The notes under the pieces are model-generated. The model did not search any database. It saw nothing but the letters and a program-made list of their open reading frames with translations, and had not been told where the DNA came from. The translations under genes were made by a program, and so were the position numbers. Of a stretch of 64,000 nt of DNA, positions 1 to 9,039 are shown piece after piece. Position 1 is the stretch's first letter. Each line of letters opens with the position of its first letter. The DNA comes from Pseudomonas sp. BCA17 (GTDB lineage: Bacteria; Pseudomonadota; Gammaproteobacteria; Pseudomonadales; Pseudomonadaceae): assembly GCF_004519405.1 (NCBI RefSeq), contig NZ_SGWI01000001.1, positions 1,550,001 to 1,614,000 of the forward strand, given 5' to 3'.

Positions 1-746
1 CGCAGGGCCTTGACCCAGCGCTCGTCCTGATCGTCCAGGTCGGATTGGAAACCGGCGTCGAGCATCTCGCGCACCGGCTCGATCATCGAGTACGGCATGG
101 TCACGTGCAGGTCGCCGCCACCGCCATCGAGTTCGATGTGGAAGGTGGAGACCACGATGGCTTCGCTGGGGCCGACGATGTTGGCCATGGCTGGGTTCAC
201 TTCCGAGTTGATGTACTCGAAATTGACTTCCATGATCGCCTGCCAGGCTTCCTTCAAGTCGATGAAGGCCTGCTCCAGCACCATGCGCACCACACGCAAT
301 TCGGTAGGGGTGAATTCACGGCCTTCGATCTTGGCGTGACGCCCGTCGCCGCCGAAGAAGTTGTCCACCAGCTTGAACACCAGTTTGGCGTCAAGGATGA
401 ACAGCGCGGTGCCGCGCAACGGCTTGATCTTGACCAGATTGAGGCTGGTGGGCACGTACAGCGAATGTACGTACTCGCCGAATTTCATCACCTGCACCCC
501 GCCCACCGCCACGTCCGCCGAACGGCGCAGCATGTTGAACATGCTGATACGGGTGTAGCGGGCGAAACGCTCGTTGATCATTTCCAGGGTCGGCATGCGT
601 CCACGGACGATGCGATCCTGGCTGGTCAGGTCGTAACTTTTGATGCTGCCAGGCTCGGCAGCCATGTCGGTCTGTACCAGACCATCATCGACGCCATGCA
701 GCAGCGCATCGATTTCATCCTGGGACAGCAGGTCTTGCACGGCCAT
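1..746 (-). CDS. fliM: Flagellar motor switch protein FliM (3' part outside window)
   Basis: FliM is the middle ring protein of the flagellar C-ring and binds phospho-CheY to switch rotation. The visible part starts with ATG at 746 and gives about 248 residues; the family is usually near 320, so the C-terminal FliN-like domain lies beyond the left edge. The N-terminus carries the CheY-binding EIDALL motif at residues 12-17. Further on there is a conserved GGDG stretch of the CheC-like middle domain. An AGGA ribosome site precedes the start, which lies 9 bases after the fliL stop, so the two genes are cotranscribed from the sigma54-type promoter before fliL. Identification is secure. Confidence 0.97.
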   Translation of the reverse strand, partial: MAVQDLLSQDEIDALLHGVDDGLVQTDMAAEPGSIKSYDLTSQDRIVRGRMPTLEMINERFARYTRISMFNMLRRSADVAVGGVQVMKFGEYVHSLYVPTSLNLVKIKPLRGTALFILDAKLVFKLVDNFFGGDGRHAKIEGREFTPTELRVVRMVLEQAFIDLKEAWQAIMEVNFEYINSEVNPAMANIVGPSEAIVVSTFHIELDGGGGDLHVTMPYSMIEPVREMLDAGFQSDLDDQDERWVKAL

Positions 747-755
747 GTCGTGATC

Positions 756-1262
756 CTACTGCAATACGAAGTTAGTGAAGAGCGCCTGCTCAACCACGAC
801 TTTGCCGAGTTCTTTCTGGGCCACTTCCTGCACGCTGGCAGTGACCTTCTGACGCAGCATTTCCTGGCCGACCGGGGTGGCCAGGGTGTCGAAATTCTGT
901 CCGGAGAACAGCATCACCAGGTTGTTGCGGATCACCGGCATATGCACCTTGAGGGCATCCAGATCCGCCTGGTTACGCGCCAGCAAGGTGATGCTCACCT
1001 GCAGGTAGCGTTGACGACCGTTCTGATTGAAGTTGGCGACAAAGGCTGGAAGCATCGGCTCGAAGATTGCCGGTTGCTTGACGTTAGTGGCGGTCTCGGC
1101 GGCGGGAGCCGGTTTGCTGGCACTGCTGTGCATGATGTACCACGTGCCGCCCACGGAGGCGCCAATGGCCAGGAGCAAGCCCAGCACAATCACCAGGATC
1201 AGCTTGAGCTTGCCTTTACCTTTGCCAGCGGGGGGAGTTGCTGCGTCGTCGCTCTTCGCCAT
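756..1262 (-). CDS. fliL: Flagellar basal body-associated protein FliL
   Basis: FliL surrounds the stator units at the flagellar motor and supports torque under load. The protein has 168 residues, normal for the family. A short polar, Lys-rich N-terminus is followed by one membrane helix (about residues 20-42) and a periplasmic domain with the typical FliL ending, a hydrophobic TNFVLQ tail. It is the first gene of the fliLM... operon and is separated from fliK by 144 bases that carry a sigma54-type promoter. Identification rests on topology, C-terminal signature and position just before fliM. Confidence 0.96.
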   Translation of the reverse strand: MAKSDDAATPPAGKGKGKLKLILVIVLGLLLAIGASVGGTWYIMHSSASKPAPAAETATNVKQPAIFEPMLPAFVANFNQNGRQRYLQVSITLLARNQADLDALKVHMPVIRNNLVMLFSGQNFDTLATPVGQEMLRQKVTASVQEVAQKELGKVVVEQALFTNFVLQ

Positions 1263-1313
1263 GCCAATAATCCGTCACTATTCGGGAATTCATAGATCTA
1301 CGGAAAGGCAAGA

Positions 1314-1328
1314 GCAAGTGTTATGCCA
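1314..1328 (-). promoter_or_regulatory. Sigma54-type promoter of fliL
   Basis: On the minus strand the sequence reads TGGCATA-ACAC-TTGCT, matching the RpoN consensus TGGCACG-N4-TTGCW with two mismatches in the -24 block. The invariant GG (1327-1326) and GC (1315-1314) are exactly 10 bases apart. The -12 GC is 52 bases before the fliL ATG, close to the spacing at fliE, fleS and flgF in this window. FleQ or FleR would be the expected activator; that is inference from family knowledge. Confidence 0.75.
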
Positions 1329-1364
1329 GAGTTGTCTGGCACGCAGGCAAGGCCAATCAAACAG

Positions 1365-1381
1365 GGGAGCGAGCCACTCCC
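1365..1381. repeat. Solo REP-like hairpin between fliK and fliL
   Basis: GGGAG and CTCCC form a 5-bp stem around a 7-base loop, inside the pattern GTGGGAGTGGCTCGCTCCC on the minus strand. This resembles a degenerate Pseudomonas REP unit. It lies after the fliK stop and could also slow read-through into fliL. There is no U tract, so a terminator role is doubtful. Confidence 0.35.
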
Positions 1382-1406
1382 ACATGGGGTCGGTGCAAAG
1401 CACGAA

Positions 1407-2765
1407 TCAGGCGTAATAATCGACCGCACTGGAGCCGATTACCGTAGAGGTGACCGGCGCCACCGCTTCAGCCACGTCGACGTGCCCACTGCCCTCGCCG
1501 CTGTCCCCGCGTCCGCCGCTACCACTCACGCGTGCCTGGGCCTGAGCCTGAGCTTGTTGCTGCTGCTCCTGGCCTCGGGACTGGTCGGAGACGTTGACGT
1601 CCACTTGCCCCATGCCCTGCTGGGCAAACATCTCCCGCAGGCGTCCGGACTGGCTTTCCAGGGCTTCACGCACCACCGCATGGCCACTCATGAAGTGGAC
1701 CTGAGCCTGTTGGTCCGGCGTCATATTGACCTTGATATCCAGGCGCCCCAGCTCTGCCGGCTGCAACTGGATCTCGGCCGACTTGAGGTTGGCGCTGGAC
1801 AGGTACATCACGCGGTTGACCACGTCTTCGGTCCAGCCGCTCTGGTGCATGGCCAACGGCGCGTTGGCAACCGACGGTAAGGCGTTCGCGGTTTTCGGCG
1901 TGGCGGCCTGGGTCAGCGCAGCCAGGCGGTTGGCGAAATCATCGACGCGAGTATCGCTGCTGGCGTCTTTCAAATCCTTAAGGCCACTTTCGATCAGCCC
2001 GCTGAAGGCTTTGTCGCCGCCGTCGGGGCTGTGCTTGGCAGTCTGCTGATCGACCATGTTGGCCAAGCCAGCCGCAAAATTCTGCGCGGCGGTCGGCTGA
2101 TCCAGGTTCGACGCAGGCGCAGTTTTCTGCGGTGTCTGGCTGCTGGCCGATACGTGTCCGCCCTGCTCCATCGCCAAACGCACGGCCGGCATCGAATCCA
2201 GAGGGTCGGCCGACGGATCGAAAGGTGGTTGGTTGGCGTCATCGGTCGCCGCGACCGGTGCGGCAACAACCGGCTTGGCCTTGTCATCCTTCGCCTTGTC
2301 ATCCTTGGTCGCGGCAGCAGGTACCGGTGTCTCCACGGGAACCGGCACAGCCACCGGTGTGACGGCTGCAATCACTGCAGGGTCGACCACGGGTGCGACG
2401 GGAGGTTGCTGAGCCAGGGCCGGGTCAGTGGGCTTGGTATCGTCACTGCTGGCGCTGTCGTCGGACTTGGCCGGCGGGTTGGCAGGCAAGGGATTGCCGC
2501 TATCGGCAACCGCTGGCTTGCTGGCGGCAGGCTTGTCGTTGTTGTCGGCAGACTTGGCGCTGGTATCGGCAGGCTTGTCACGGGTGGATTTAGTCGGGGT
2601 GTCGTCGGTCTTCACCGCCGGCTTCGAGCCTTGGCTGGCAAACACTTGAGCAAAGCCAGGGCCCTTGTCCTGCTGGGCCGCAGCCGCCGCCGGAGGTGTA
2701 GCGGCGGGCGCTTGGGGCTTGGCTGCGGGAGCAGCCTGAAGGAGCGAATTGGGGGCGACTGGCAT
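1407..2765 (-). CDS. fliK: Flagellar hook-length control protein FliK
   Basis: FliK measures hook length and switches the export gate from hook to filament substrates. The protein has 452 residues from the ATG at 2765; a GTG seven codons earlier is less likely because a GGAGA ribosome site lies inside that extension. The first 230 residues are low complexity, rich in Ala, Pro, Lys and Asp, as in the secreted ruler region. The last 150 residues hold the Flg_hook domain, with the AELGRLDI and VREALESQ segments, followed by a Gln/Ala-rich tail. It is separated from the upstream genes by a REP doublet and from fliL by its own promoter. Confidence 0.95.
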   Translation of the reverse strand: MPVAPNSLLQAAPAAKPQAPAATPPAAAAAQQDKGPGFAQVFASQGSKPAVKTDDTPTKSTRDKPADTSAKSADNNDKPAASKPAVADSGNPLPANPPAKSDDSASSDDTKPTDPALAQQPPVAPVVDPAVIAAVTPVAVPVPVETPVPAAATKDDKAKDDKAKPVVAAPVAATDDANQPPFDPSADPLDSMPAVRLAMEQGGHVSASSQTPQKTAPASNLDQPTAAQNFAAGLANMVDQQTAKHSPDGGDKAFSGLIESGLKDLKDASSDTRVDDFANRLAALTQAATPKTANALPSVANAPLAMHQSGWTEDVVNRVMYLSSANLKSAEIQLQPAELGRLDIKVNMTPDQQAQVHFMSGHAVVREALESQSGRLREMFAQQGMGQVDVNVSDQSRGQEQQQQAQAQAQARVSGSGGRGDSGEGSGHVDVAEAVAPVTSTVIGSSAVDYYA

Positions 2766-2836
2766 AGGTAAAGGTCTCCACTGCACAGGGGTCGAGAGTG
2801 CTGTGCTGGGAGGTGGAGCAAGAGTTGGGCCAAGTT

Positions 2837-2940
2837 TGTGCAGGAGCGAGCTTGCTCGCGAAAAACGTCAACGATAACGCGGTGTCCTGGAGGAGCGCGG
2901 CGCCTGTAAGTTTTTCGCGAGCAAGCTCGCGCCTACAGGC
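2837..2940. repeat. REP doublet (REPIN), copy 1
   Basis: Two REP units face each other: the left one at 2837-2866 and its inverted partner at 2910-2940. They share the core GCGAGCTTGCTCGCGAAAAA. A 43-base spacer separates them. The same family, including a related spacer beginning GTCARCGATAACGCG, occurs again at 30093-30193. Such doublets are nonautonomous elements mobilised by RAYT transposases in pseudomonads; no RAYT gene is in this window. Confidence 0.85.
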
Positions 2941-2963
2941 GTCCACGTATTCTTCTTCAACAA

Positions 2964-3308
2964 CTAAACCCCGAACCTCTGCCTCTCCGACTCATACAAA
3001 GGCCGAACCAGGGCGAACTCACTGTCAATCTGATCCACCAGCGCCCCCAGGTCCGCGGCAGCCCCGACTGACTCCACTTCCAGCCGCTGACACAACTGCG
3101 CCAACCGCACAGCCCCAAGGTTGCCGCTGCTGCCCTTGAAACTATGGGCAATCCGCCCCAGCGCCTTGGCATCATCCCGCGCCTTGCGTAGCGCTTCGAC
3201 GCGCTTTTGCGAGTCGTCAAGAAAGGTTTCCAGCAACTTGGGGTACTCATCTTCCATGACGTCCTGCAAACCCGACAGCACCTCGGGGTCCAGATGAATC
3301 TCAGCCAC
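2964..3308 (-). CDS. hptB: HptB-like histidine phosphotransfer protein
   Basis: This small (114 residues) one-domain Hpt protein relays phosphate from hybrid kinases to a response regulator. The phospho-acceptor is His55 in the motif AHSFKGSSGNLGA, typical of Hpt domains. It starts with GTG at 3308, preceded by AAGGAG at good spacing. It follows the HsbR-like gene by 30 bases and the HsbA-like gene beyond it, reproducing the hsbA-hsbR-hptB set known from P. aeruginosa (PA3347-PA3345). There HptB dampens the HsbR/HsbA switch that controls FlgM and biofilm formation. The same function here is inference from domain set and order. Confidence 0.88.
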   Translation of the reverse strand: MAEIHLDPEVLSGLQDVMEDEYPKLLETFLDDSQKRVEALRKARDDAKALGRIAHSFKGSSGNLGAVRLAQLCQRLEVESVGAAADLGALVDQIDSEFALVRPLYESERQRFGV

Positions 3309-3338
3309 TTGCTCGCTCCTTGATCAAGAATCAGCGGA

Positions 3339-5039
3339 TTATGCCAGAGCCGTCCAGCAAAACTCCACGCAGACACTGCGCCCGCCGTCCGTCCAGCGTA
3401 CATCGCTGCTCAACTGGCGCACCAGGCTCAAGCCTCGTCCAGACAGACGGTCGATATCCGGCGGCCGCGCCAGTACCTGATCCACATCGAAACCTGGACC
3501 ACTGTCTTCGACGCGCAAGATCAACTTGCCGCCCTGGGTGGTCGGCACCACCTGCATATGCACCCGCACATAACCGCTGTCCAGTTGCGCCAGCCGCTCA
3601 TTGCGCTGTCGGTAGTAGTCGGCAAAGCCCTGGGCATTGCGCTTGAGCTGCGAGTCCAGGCCCAGCACACCGTGCTCCAATGCATTGGAATACAGTTCGG
3701 CCATCACGCTGTAGAGCGCCCCGCTCTGCTCGCGCAGCCCCTGGATCTCCAGCAACAATTGCAGCAGATAGGGCAACGGGTTGTAGCACTTGAGCGTCTG
3801 GGCGCGATATTCGAAGCTCACCGACCAATCCAGAGGGCACGCCTGGCTGCCGTCGGTGTACGCAGGCTCGGACACACGCAGCGGCTGGCCGGGCTGCAAG
3901 GTGATTTCCACCATGCTGACGTCATCCCGTGCTTCACCACGAAAGGCCGCCAGAGCCTGCTCGATCTCTTCGAACAGGCGGTCGGGCTCGCAGTTGGCGG
4001 CGAACACCTGCTGCAAGCGCTCGGCGCCGAACAACTGGTCGTTGGCGTCAGCGGTCTCCAGCACACCGTCGGAGAGCAGAAATACCCGATCGCCAAGGGC
4101 CATGGGCAAAACGTCGATGCTGTCATCAAACGCCTCCATCGACAGCACACCCAACGGCAGATGCCGTGACTTCAACGGCGTGCGCTTGCCCGTAGCGACC
4201 TCATGCACATAACCCTCCGGCATGCCGCCATTCCATACCTCTACCACACGTCGCTGGGGGCTCAGGCACAACAGGGTGGCGCAGCAGAACATGTCCACCG
4301 GCAGGATGCGCTTGAGCCTGGCATTCATCTCACGCAGGGTCTGCGCCAGGTCATAACCCTTGGCGGTCATCCCGTAAAACACGTCAGCCAGGGGCATGGC
4401 ACCAATCGCGGCGGGCAGGCCATGGCCGGTGAAATCGCCGAGCAGCACGTGCATGTCTCCAGACGGCGTATACGCCGCCAGTAACAGGTCGCCATTGAAC
4501 AGCGCATAGGGTGATTGCAGATAGCGAATGTTCGGTGCGGCATTGATGCAGCCCGAATGGGCGACCTTGTCGAACACCGCCTTGGCCGCACGCTGCTCTT
4601 GCAGCAGGTATTCATGATGCCGGGCGATCTGATCGCGCTGCTGAAGGACCGTGGCCTGCAGACGCCGCAAACGGTCCATGGCATTGATCTTGGCGGCCAG
4701 GATCAGTGGGTTGTAGGGTTTGGGCAGAAAATCATCCCCACCGGCATCCAGGCACTCGGCCAGGTCGGCGCTTTCGCTGAGGGACGTAAGAAAGATCACG
4801 GGGACCAGCGCCTCCCCCGCCAATTGCTTGATCCACCGCGCGGCCAGGAAACCGTCCATCACCGGCATCATCGCGTCCATCAACACCAGTTGAGGTCGCT
4901 CACGCGCAAACACCTCAACGGCTTCCTCGCCGTTGGCTGCGGTGAGCACGTGATGCCCCTGGCGCCGCAAGATAGTCGCCAGCAGCAGCCGGTCGGTATC
5001 GCTGTCCTCGGCGATCAGGACAGTCAGCGGCTCGGACAT
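3339..5039 (-). CDS. hsbR: HsbR-like response regulator with PP2C phosphatase and anti-sigma kinase domains
   Basis: A three-domain switch protein of 566 residues. The receiver domain is at residues 5-120 with Asp55 as phospho-acceptor (LVLMDAMMP). A SpoIIE/PP2C phosphatase follows at about 180-390, with the DFTGHGLPAA motif. The C-terminus, about 420-560, is a HATPase kinase domain with NALEHG, DSGPGF and GRGLSLV boxes. In P. aeruginosa HsbR phosphorylates or dephosphorylates the STAS protein HsbA depending on its own phosphorylation by HptB. I chose the ATG at 5039; a TTG at 5057 overlaps the hsbA stop and would add six residues. Its placement inside the flagellar cluster supports a motility role. 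Confidence 0.9.
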   Translation of the reverse strand: MSEPLTVLIAEDSDTDRLLLATILRRQGHHVLTAANGEEAVEVFARERPQLVLMDAMMPVMDGFLAARWIKQLAGEALVPVIFLTSLSESADLAECLDAGGDDFLPKPYNPLILAAKINAMDRLRRLQATVLQQRDQIARHHEYLLQEQRAAKAVFDKVAHSGCINAAPNIRYLQSPYALFNGDLLLAAYTPSGDMHVLLGDFTGHGLPAAIGAMPLADVFYGMTAKGYDLAQTLREMNARLKRILPVDMFCCATLLCLSPQRRVVEVWNGGMPEGYVHEVATGKRTPLKSRHLPLGVLSMEAFDDSIDVLPMALGDRVFLLSDGVLETADANDQLFGAERLQQVFAANCEPDRLFEEIEQALAAFRGEARDDVSMVEITLQPGQPLRVSEPAYTDGSQACPLDWSVSFEYRAQTLKCYNPLPYLLQLLLEIQGLREQSGALYSVMAELYSNALEHGVLGLDSQLKRNAQGFADYYRQRNERLAQLDSGYVRVHMQVVPTTQGGKLILRVEDSGPGFDVDQVLARPPDIDRLSGRGLSLVRQLSSDVRWTDGGRSVCVEFCWTALA

Positions 5040-5053
5040 CGGGGCCAGTACTC

Positions 5054-5359
5054 TCAATTGATGTCGAACAGCTTATCGAAGTTAGAGATGGCGAGGATCT
5101 TGCGCACGTCGGGACTGCAGTTGATCAGCGTGACCTGCGAGTCGTCACCGCCTGCGTGGTCACGCAACAACAGCAGCATGCCCAAGGCCGAGCTGTCCAG
5201 GTAGGTGGCTTCTCTCAGATCGACGGTGTAGGCGTCAGGGACCTTGTAGAAACGCTCGTAAGCCTCACGGAAATGCTGGTGGCTGCCGAAATCGAACCGG
5301 CCCTTGATTGCGATCGTCAACTTTTTCCCATCCAGGGATACTTCTGATGTCACCGACAT
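5054..5359 (-). CDS. hsbA: HsbA-like STAS anti-sigma factor antagonist
   Basis: A 101-residue STAS domain protein of the SpoIIAA/HsbA kind. The phosphorylatable serine is Ser56 in the YLDSSALGML motif, the same position as in P. aeruginosa HsbA. In that organism unphosphorylated HsbA binds the anti-sigma factor FlgM and frees FliA, while phospho-HsbA acts with the diguanylate cyclase HsbD. It is the first gene of the hsbA-hsbR-hptB set and lies 84 bases after fliJ. A short TGTGGG/CCCACA inverted repeat (about 5424-5441) lies in that gap. Confidence 0.9.
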   Translation of the reverse strand: MSVTSEVSLDGKKLTIAIKGRFDFGSHQHFREAYERFYKVPDAYTVDLREATYLDSSALGMLLLLRDHAGGDDSQVTLINCSPDVRKILAISNFDKLFDIN

Positions 5360-5443
5360 ACGACTGCTTCCTTGTCATTGGCCATGTGTAACAAGGTTTA
5401 GCAGGCGAACCCGATCTCGGCAAATGTGGGAACAGCCCCACAC

Positions 5444-5893
5444 CTAATACTGCGACTGACGGGGCAGACGTTGTGACAGCTCATCCAGCAGCTTTTGCTC
5501 GCGTTTGTCCTCAATTGCCCGCGCTTCGTCGATATAGCGCTGTACCAGTTTGCGCAGCCCCTCGACCCGGGCAAACGCCTGCTGCCAGCTTTCGCGGGCC
5601 TTATCGAGGTTGTTCTGGTGCCAGGCCAGGCTTTGGCGCTGCTGGGCGACCGCCGTCTCCAACTGGTTGAGAAAGCCCTGATAGCCCATCAACCACTGGC
5701 CGGAAACGCCCTGGCTGCCGCGCTCGATCCACTGTTGCTGGTACTCGCCGCGAAAACGCTCCAGGTCGCCCAGCTTGCTTTCCGCCAGGCGGACCTGGCC
5801 TTGAAAATAGCCCAGCCGCTGGGCAGCGGTCTTTTCGGCCTTTTCGGCCATGTCCACCACCGGGGCCAGGCGCGAGGAGCGGGTGCTGGCCAT
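5444..5893 (-). CDS. fliJ: Flagellar export protein FliJ
   Basis: FliJ is a small coiled-coil protein that couples the FliI ATPase to the export gate FlhA and escorts unladen chaperones. The protein has 149 residues, almost entirely alpha-helical and rich in Gln, Arg, Glu and Ala. It starts with ATG at 5893, directly after the fliI stop, so it is translated from the same transcript. Sequence conservation in this family is weak; the call rests on length, coiled-coil composition and position after fliI. Confidence 0.92.
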   Translation of the reverse strand: MASTRSSRLAPVVDMAEKAEKTAAQRLGYFQGQVRLAESKLGDLERFRGEYQQQWIERGSQGVSGQWLMGYQGFLNQLETAVAQQRQSLAWHQNNLDKARESWQQAFARVEGLRKLVQRYIDEARAIEDKREQKLLDELSQRLPRQSQY

Positions 5894-5896
5894 GGC

Positions 5897-7255
5897 TTAG
5901 CCGCCTGGCGCCGGGGCGAAGATCGAGGCAAGGTGCGCTTCGCTTTCGCCCATGCTGATTTTGTCGTTGAGCCCCTGACGCAGGTACGTCACCAGTTGCG
6001 GCTGCAGGGCGATCGCCAGGTCGGTCTCACGATCGCCGCCGGCCACGTAGGCACCGACGCTGATCAGGTCGCGACTCTGCTGATAGCGTGACCACAACTG
6101 CTTGAAATGCTGCGCTCGCGCCATGTGCTCCGGCGTGACCACCGCCGGCATCACCCGGCTGATCGACGCTTCGATATCGATGGCAGGGTAGTGCCCCTCC
6201 TCCGCCAGGCGCCGTGACAAGACGATGTGGCCGTCGAGTACACCCCGCGCCGAGTCGGCAATCGGGTCCTGCTGGTCATCGCCTTCGGACAACACGGTAT
6301 AGAACGCAGTGATCGAGCCACCCCCGGCCTCTGCGTTACCGGCACGCTCCACCAGCTTGGGCAGCTTGGCGAACACCGATGGCGGATAACCTTTGGTGGC
6401 AGGTGGTTCGCCGATGGCCAGGGCGATTTCCCGCTGGGCCTGGGCGAAACGCGTGAGCGAATCCATCAGCAACAGGACATTCTTGCCCTTGTCGCGAAAA
6501 TACTCGGCGATACGTGTGCAATACATCGCGGCGCGCAAACGCATCAAGGGCGCGTCATCCGCTGGAGACGCCACCACCACAGAGCGCTTGAGACCTTCCT
6601 CGCCCAGGCTGTGCTCAATGAATTCCTTCACCTCGCGGCCCCGTTCGCCGATCAACCCGACCACGATAATGTCGGCCTCGGTAAAGCGCGTCATCATGCC
6701 CAGCAGTACCGACTTACCTACACCGGTACCGGCGAACAGGCCCAGGCGCTGACCGCGGCCGACCGTCAATAAACCGTTGATGCTGCGAATGCCTACGTCC
6801 AGCGGCGTGCTGATGGGGTTACGCTTGAGCGGGTTGATGGTGGGGCCGTCCATCGGTACCCAATCTTCGGCCTTCATGCCGCCCTTGCCGTCCAGGGCGC
6901 GGCCGGCGCCGTCCAGCACACGACCGAGCATGCTCATGCCCATGGGCAAGCGGCCGGTGTCGGCGAGCGGCACCACGCGAGCGCCGGGGGCGATCCCCGC
7001 CAGGCTGCCGACGGGCATCAGGAAAATCTTGTTACCCGAAAAGCCCATAACCTCAGCTTCGACTTGCACCGGGTGATAGCTGTCGTCGTTGATCACCATG
7101 CAGCGGCTGCCCATGGCGGCGCGCAGGCCTTCGGCTTCGAGGGTCAGGCCAACCATGCGCAGCAGGCGCCCTTCGAGGATCGGCTGGCCGGGCAACTCAG
7201 TGGCCTGGGCGTAGCTGCCCAGGCGCTTGGCGAAGCTGGTGCGATCAAGGCGCAT
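5897..7255 (-). CDS. fliI: Flagellum-specific ATPase FliI
   Basis: FliI is the hexameric ATPase of the flagellar type III export apparatus, related to F1-ATPase beta. The 452-residue protein has a Walker A motif AGTGVGKS at 175-182, Walker B in [17 protein letters not shown], and the family signature for proton ATPases ([11 protein letters not shown]). I take the ATG at 7255, which overlaps the end of fliH by 11 bases; a TTG six codons upstream is possible but unneeded. It lies between its regulator fliH and fliJ. Confidence 0.98.
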   Translation of the reverse strand: MRLDRTSFAKRLGSYAQATELPGQPILEGRLLRMVGLTLEAEGLRAAMGSRCMVINDDSYHPVQVEAEVMGFSGNKIFLMPVGSLAGIAPGARVVPLADTGRLPMGMSMLGRVLDGAGRALDGKGGMKAEDWVPMDGPTINPLKRNPISTPLDVGIRSINGLLTVGRGQRLGLFAGTGVGKSVLLGMMTRFTEADIIVVGLIGERGREVKEFIEHSLGEEGLKRSVVVASPADDAPLMRLRAAMYCTRIAEYFRDKGKNVLLLMDSLTRFAQAQREIALAIGEPPATKGYPPSVFAKLPKLVERAGNAEAGGGSITAFYTVLSEGDDQQDPIADSARGVLDGHIVLSRRLAEEGHYPAIDIEASISRVMPAVVTPEHMARAQHFKQLWSRYQQSRDLISVGAYVAGGDRETDLAIALQPQLVTYLRQGLNDKISMGESEAHLASIFAPAPGG

Positions 7256-8009
7256 CGGGGGCGTCCAGGTCAACGCTCAGGTCAGGTTCGGCCGGATTCA
7301 GGGCCTGCTCATGAAGTTGGTCGAAGAGCTTGGCCATGATCTGGGTGATACGGGTTTCCACCGTCGCATCGATACGGCTGTGTTCGGTTTCGACCCGGCA
7401 ACCGCCAGGCTGCAACGCCGCGTCTTCGACGATGCGCCAGGTTTCTTCATGGCGCTCGCGCAGGGCTTTGACCTGCTCGAAATCCTGCGGGTTGATGTAC
7501 AGCCGTACATTACCGACGCCCAACGGCAGCAGTTTGAGGGCTTCGCGCATCACACTTTCGATATGGCTGGAGTCGAGCACCAATTCGCGCTGGATCACTT
7601 GGCGGGCGATGTGCTCCACCAGGCCGACCATGGCTTTTTCAAGCTGGGAATCCTGTTCGGCGATGGGGTCGAACAGGCTGCCCATCAAGCGCTCCAGGCT
7701 GGCGAGCTTGACGCTCAGCGCCGCCTCGGCTTCCTGGCGCACTTTGAGGGTGGTACTGCGGAAACCGTCCTTTTCCCCAGCGGCGAAGCCTTCGTTGTAG
7801 GCCTCCTGGCGGATGGCTTCCAACTCTTCGAGCGTCAGTGGCTGGACGTCCTCCAGCGGCACCTCTTCCATTTCCGCAGGGGGTTCTTCGACCGGCGCGG
7901 GTTCAGGCTCCGGTACATGCGGATCGAAACTGGGCAATGACCAGATATCGAACGCACCGACATCCCGCGCGCGAATCAGATCGCTGGGCGTCTCATCTTT
8001 GTTCGACAT
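7245..8009 (-). CDS. fliH: Flagellar assembly protein FliH
   Basis: FliH holds the FliI ATPase at the C-ring and regulates it. The protein has 254 residues. The N-terminal 70 residues are acidic and Pro/Glu-rich ([13 protein letters not shown]), followed by a coiled coil containing alternating Ala/Gly and the conserved C-terminal V-ATPase-E-like domain with the [17 protein letters not shown] segment that touches FliI. It starts with ATG at 8009, ten bases after the fliG stop, and its end overlaps fliI. Confidence 0.96.
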   Translation of the reverse strand: MSNKDETPSDLIRARDVGAFDIWSLPSFDPHVPEPEPAPVEEPPAEMEEVPLEDVQPLTLEELEAIRQEAYNEGFAAGEKDGFRSTTLKVRQEAEAALSVKLASLERLMGSLFDPIAEQDSQLEKAMVGLVEHIARQVIQRELVLDSSHIESVMREALKLLPLGVGNVRLYINPQDFEQVKALRERHEETWRIVEDAALQPGGCRVETEHSRIDATVETRITQIMAKLFDQLHEQALNPAEPDLSVDLDAPDAP

Positions 8010-8019
8010 GGGACGCGCC

Positions 8020-9039
8020 TTAGATCATTTCTTCGCCGCCCTTCCCGCCGAGAACGATTTCTCCGGCTTCGGCCATACGGCGGGCAATGGTGAGGATTTC
8101 CTTCTGGGCGGTTTCGACGTCGCTCACACGCACCGGGCCTTTGGCCTCCAGGTCGTCGCGCAACAGTTCGGACGCACGCTTGGACATGTTCTTGAAGATC
8201 TTCTCTTTGACGTTTTCGTCGGAGCCCTTGAGCGCCAGCACCAATACGTCCGAGGACACTTCGCGCAGCAACGCCTGGATGCCACGGTCGTCGACATCGG
8301 AGAGGTTGTTGAACACGAACATGAGGTCTTCGATCTGGCCGGACAGGGTGTCGTCGATCTCGCGGATCGAGTCCATCAGTTGGCCTTCCATCGAGCTGTC
8401 GAGGAAGTTCATGATGTCCGCCGCGCGCTTGATACCGCCCAGGGTGGTCCGCGAGGCATTGGAGTTGCCCGAGAACTGCTTTTCCAGAATCGTGTTGAGT
8501 TCTTTCAGTGCTGCCGGCTGCACGGTGTTCAGCGACGACACGCGCAGGATGATGTCCAGGCGCACTTTATGGTCGAAGTGACCGAGCACTTCACCGGCCT
8601 GGTCGGGGTCCAGGTAGGCAACGACGATCGCCTGGATCTGCGGGTGCTCGTAGCGGATCACGTCGGCGACCGCGCGCGGCTCCATCCATTTGAGGCTGTC
8701 GAGGCCGCTGGTGTTGCCACCGAGCAGGATGCGGTCGATCAGGCCGTTGGCCTTGTCTTCGCCCAGGGCCGAGGTGAGCATTTTGCGGATGTAACTGTCG
8801 GAGCCGACGCCCAGGCTGGTCTGGTCGCCGACGATCTCGACGAACTCACTCATCACCTGCTCGACTTGCTCGCGGTGCACGTTACGCATCTGCGCCATGG
8901 CCACGCCGACGCGTTGAACCTCTTTGGGGCCCATGTGGCGCAGCACTTGGGCAGCGTCGGTTTCACCCAGGGACAGCAGCAATACGGCGGCTTTGTCGAC
9001 CCGGGAGAGCTTGGCAACAGCGGCTCGATTATCACTCAT
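8020..9039 (-). CDS. fliG: Flagellar motor switch protein FliG
   Basis: FliG is the rotor protein that contacts the MotA stator and forms the top of the C-ring on FliF. The length, 339 residues, is standard. The N-terminal FliF-binding domain, middle armadillo domain with the EHPQ motif (RYEHPQIQAIVVAYL) and C-terminal torque domain with alternating charges (LALKGSDENVKEKIFKNMSKR) are all visible. The start overlaps the end of fliF by 8 bases, indicating coupled translation that keeps rotor ring proteins in balance. Confidence 0.98.
   Translation of the reverse strand: MSDNRAAVAKLSRVDKAAVLLLSLGETDAAQVLRHMGPKEVQRVGVAMAQMRNVHREQVEQVMSEFVEIVGDQTSLGVGSDSYIRKMLTSALGEDKANGLIDRILLGGNTSGLDSLKWMEPRAVADVIRYEHPQIQAIVVAYLDPDQAGEVLGHFDHKVRLDIILRVSSLNTVQPAALKELNTILEKQFSGNSNASRTTLGGIKRAADIMNFLDSSMEGQLMDSIREIDDTLSGQIEDLMFVFNNLSDVDDRGIQALLREVSSDVLVLALKGSDENVKEKIFKNMSKRASELLRDDLEAKGPVRVSDVETAQKEILTIARRMAEAGEIVLGGKGGEEMI

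Noticed and set aside
5424-5441. TGTGGG/CCCACA inverted repeat between fliJ and hsbA as a terminator
   Set aside because: Six-base stem with no U tract; may be a chance repeat or a REP fragment.
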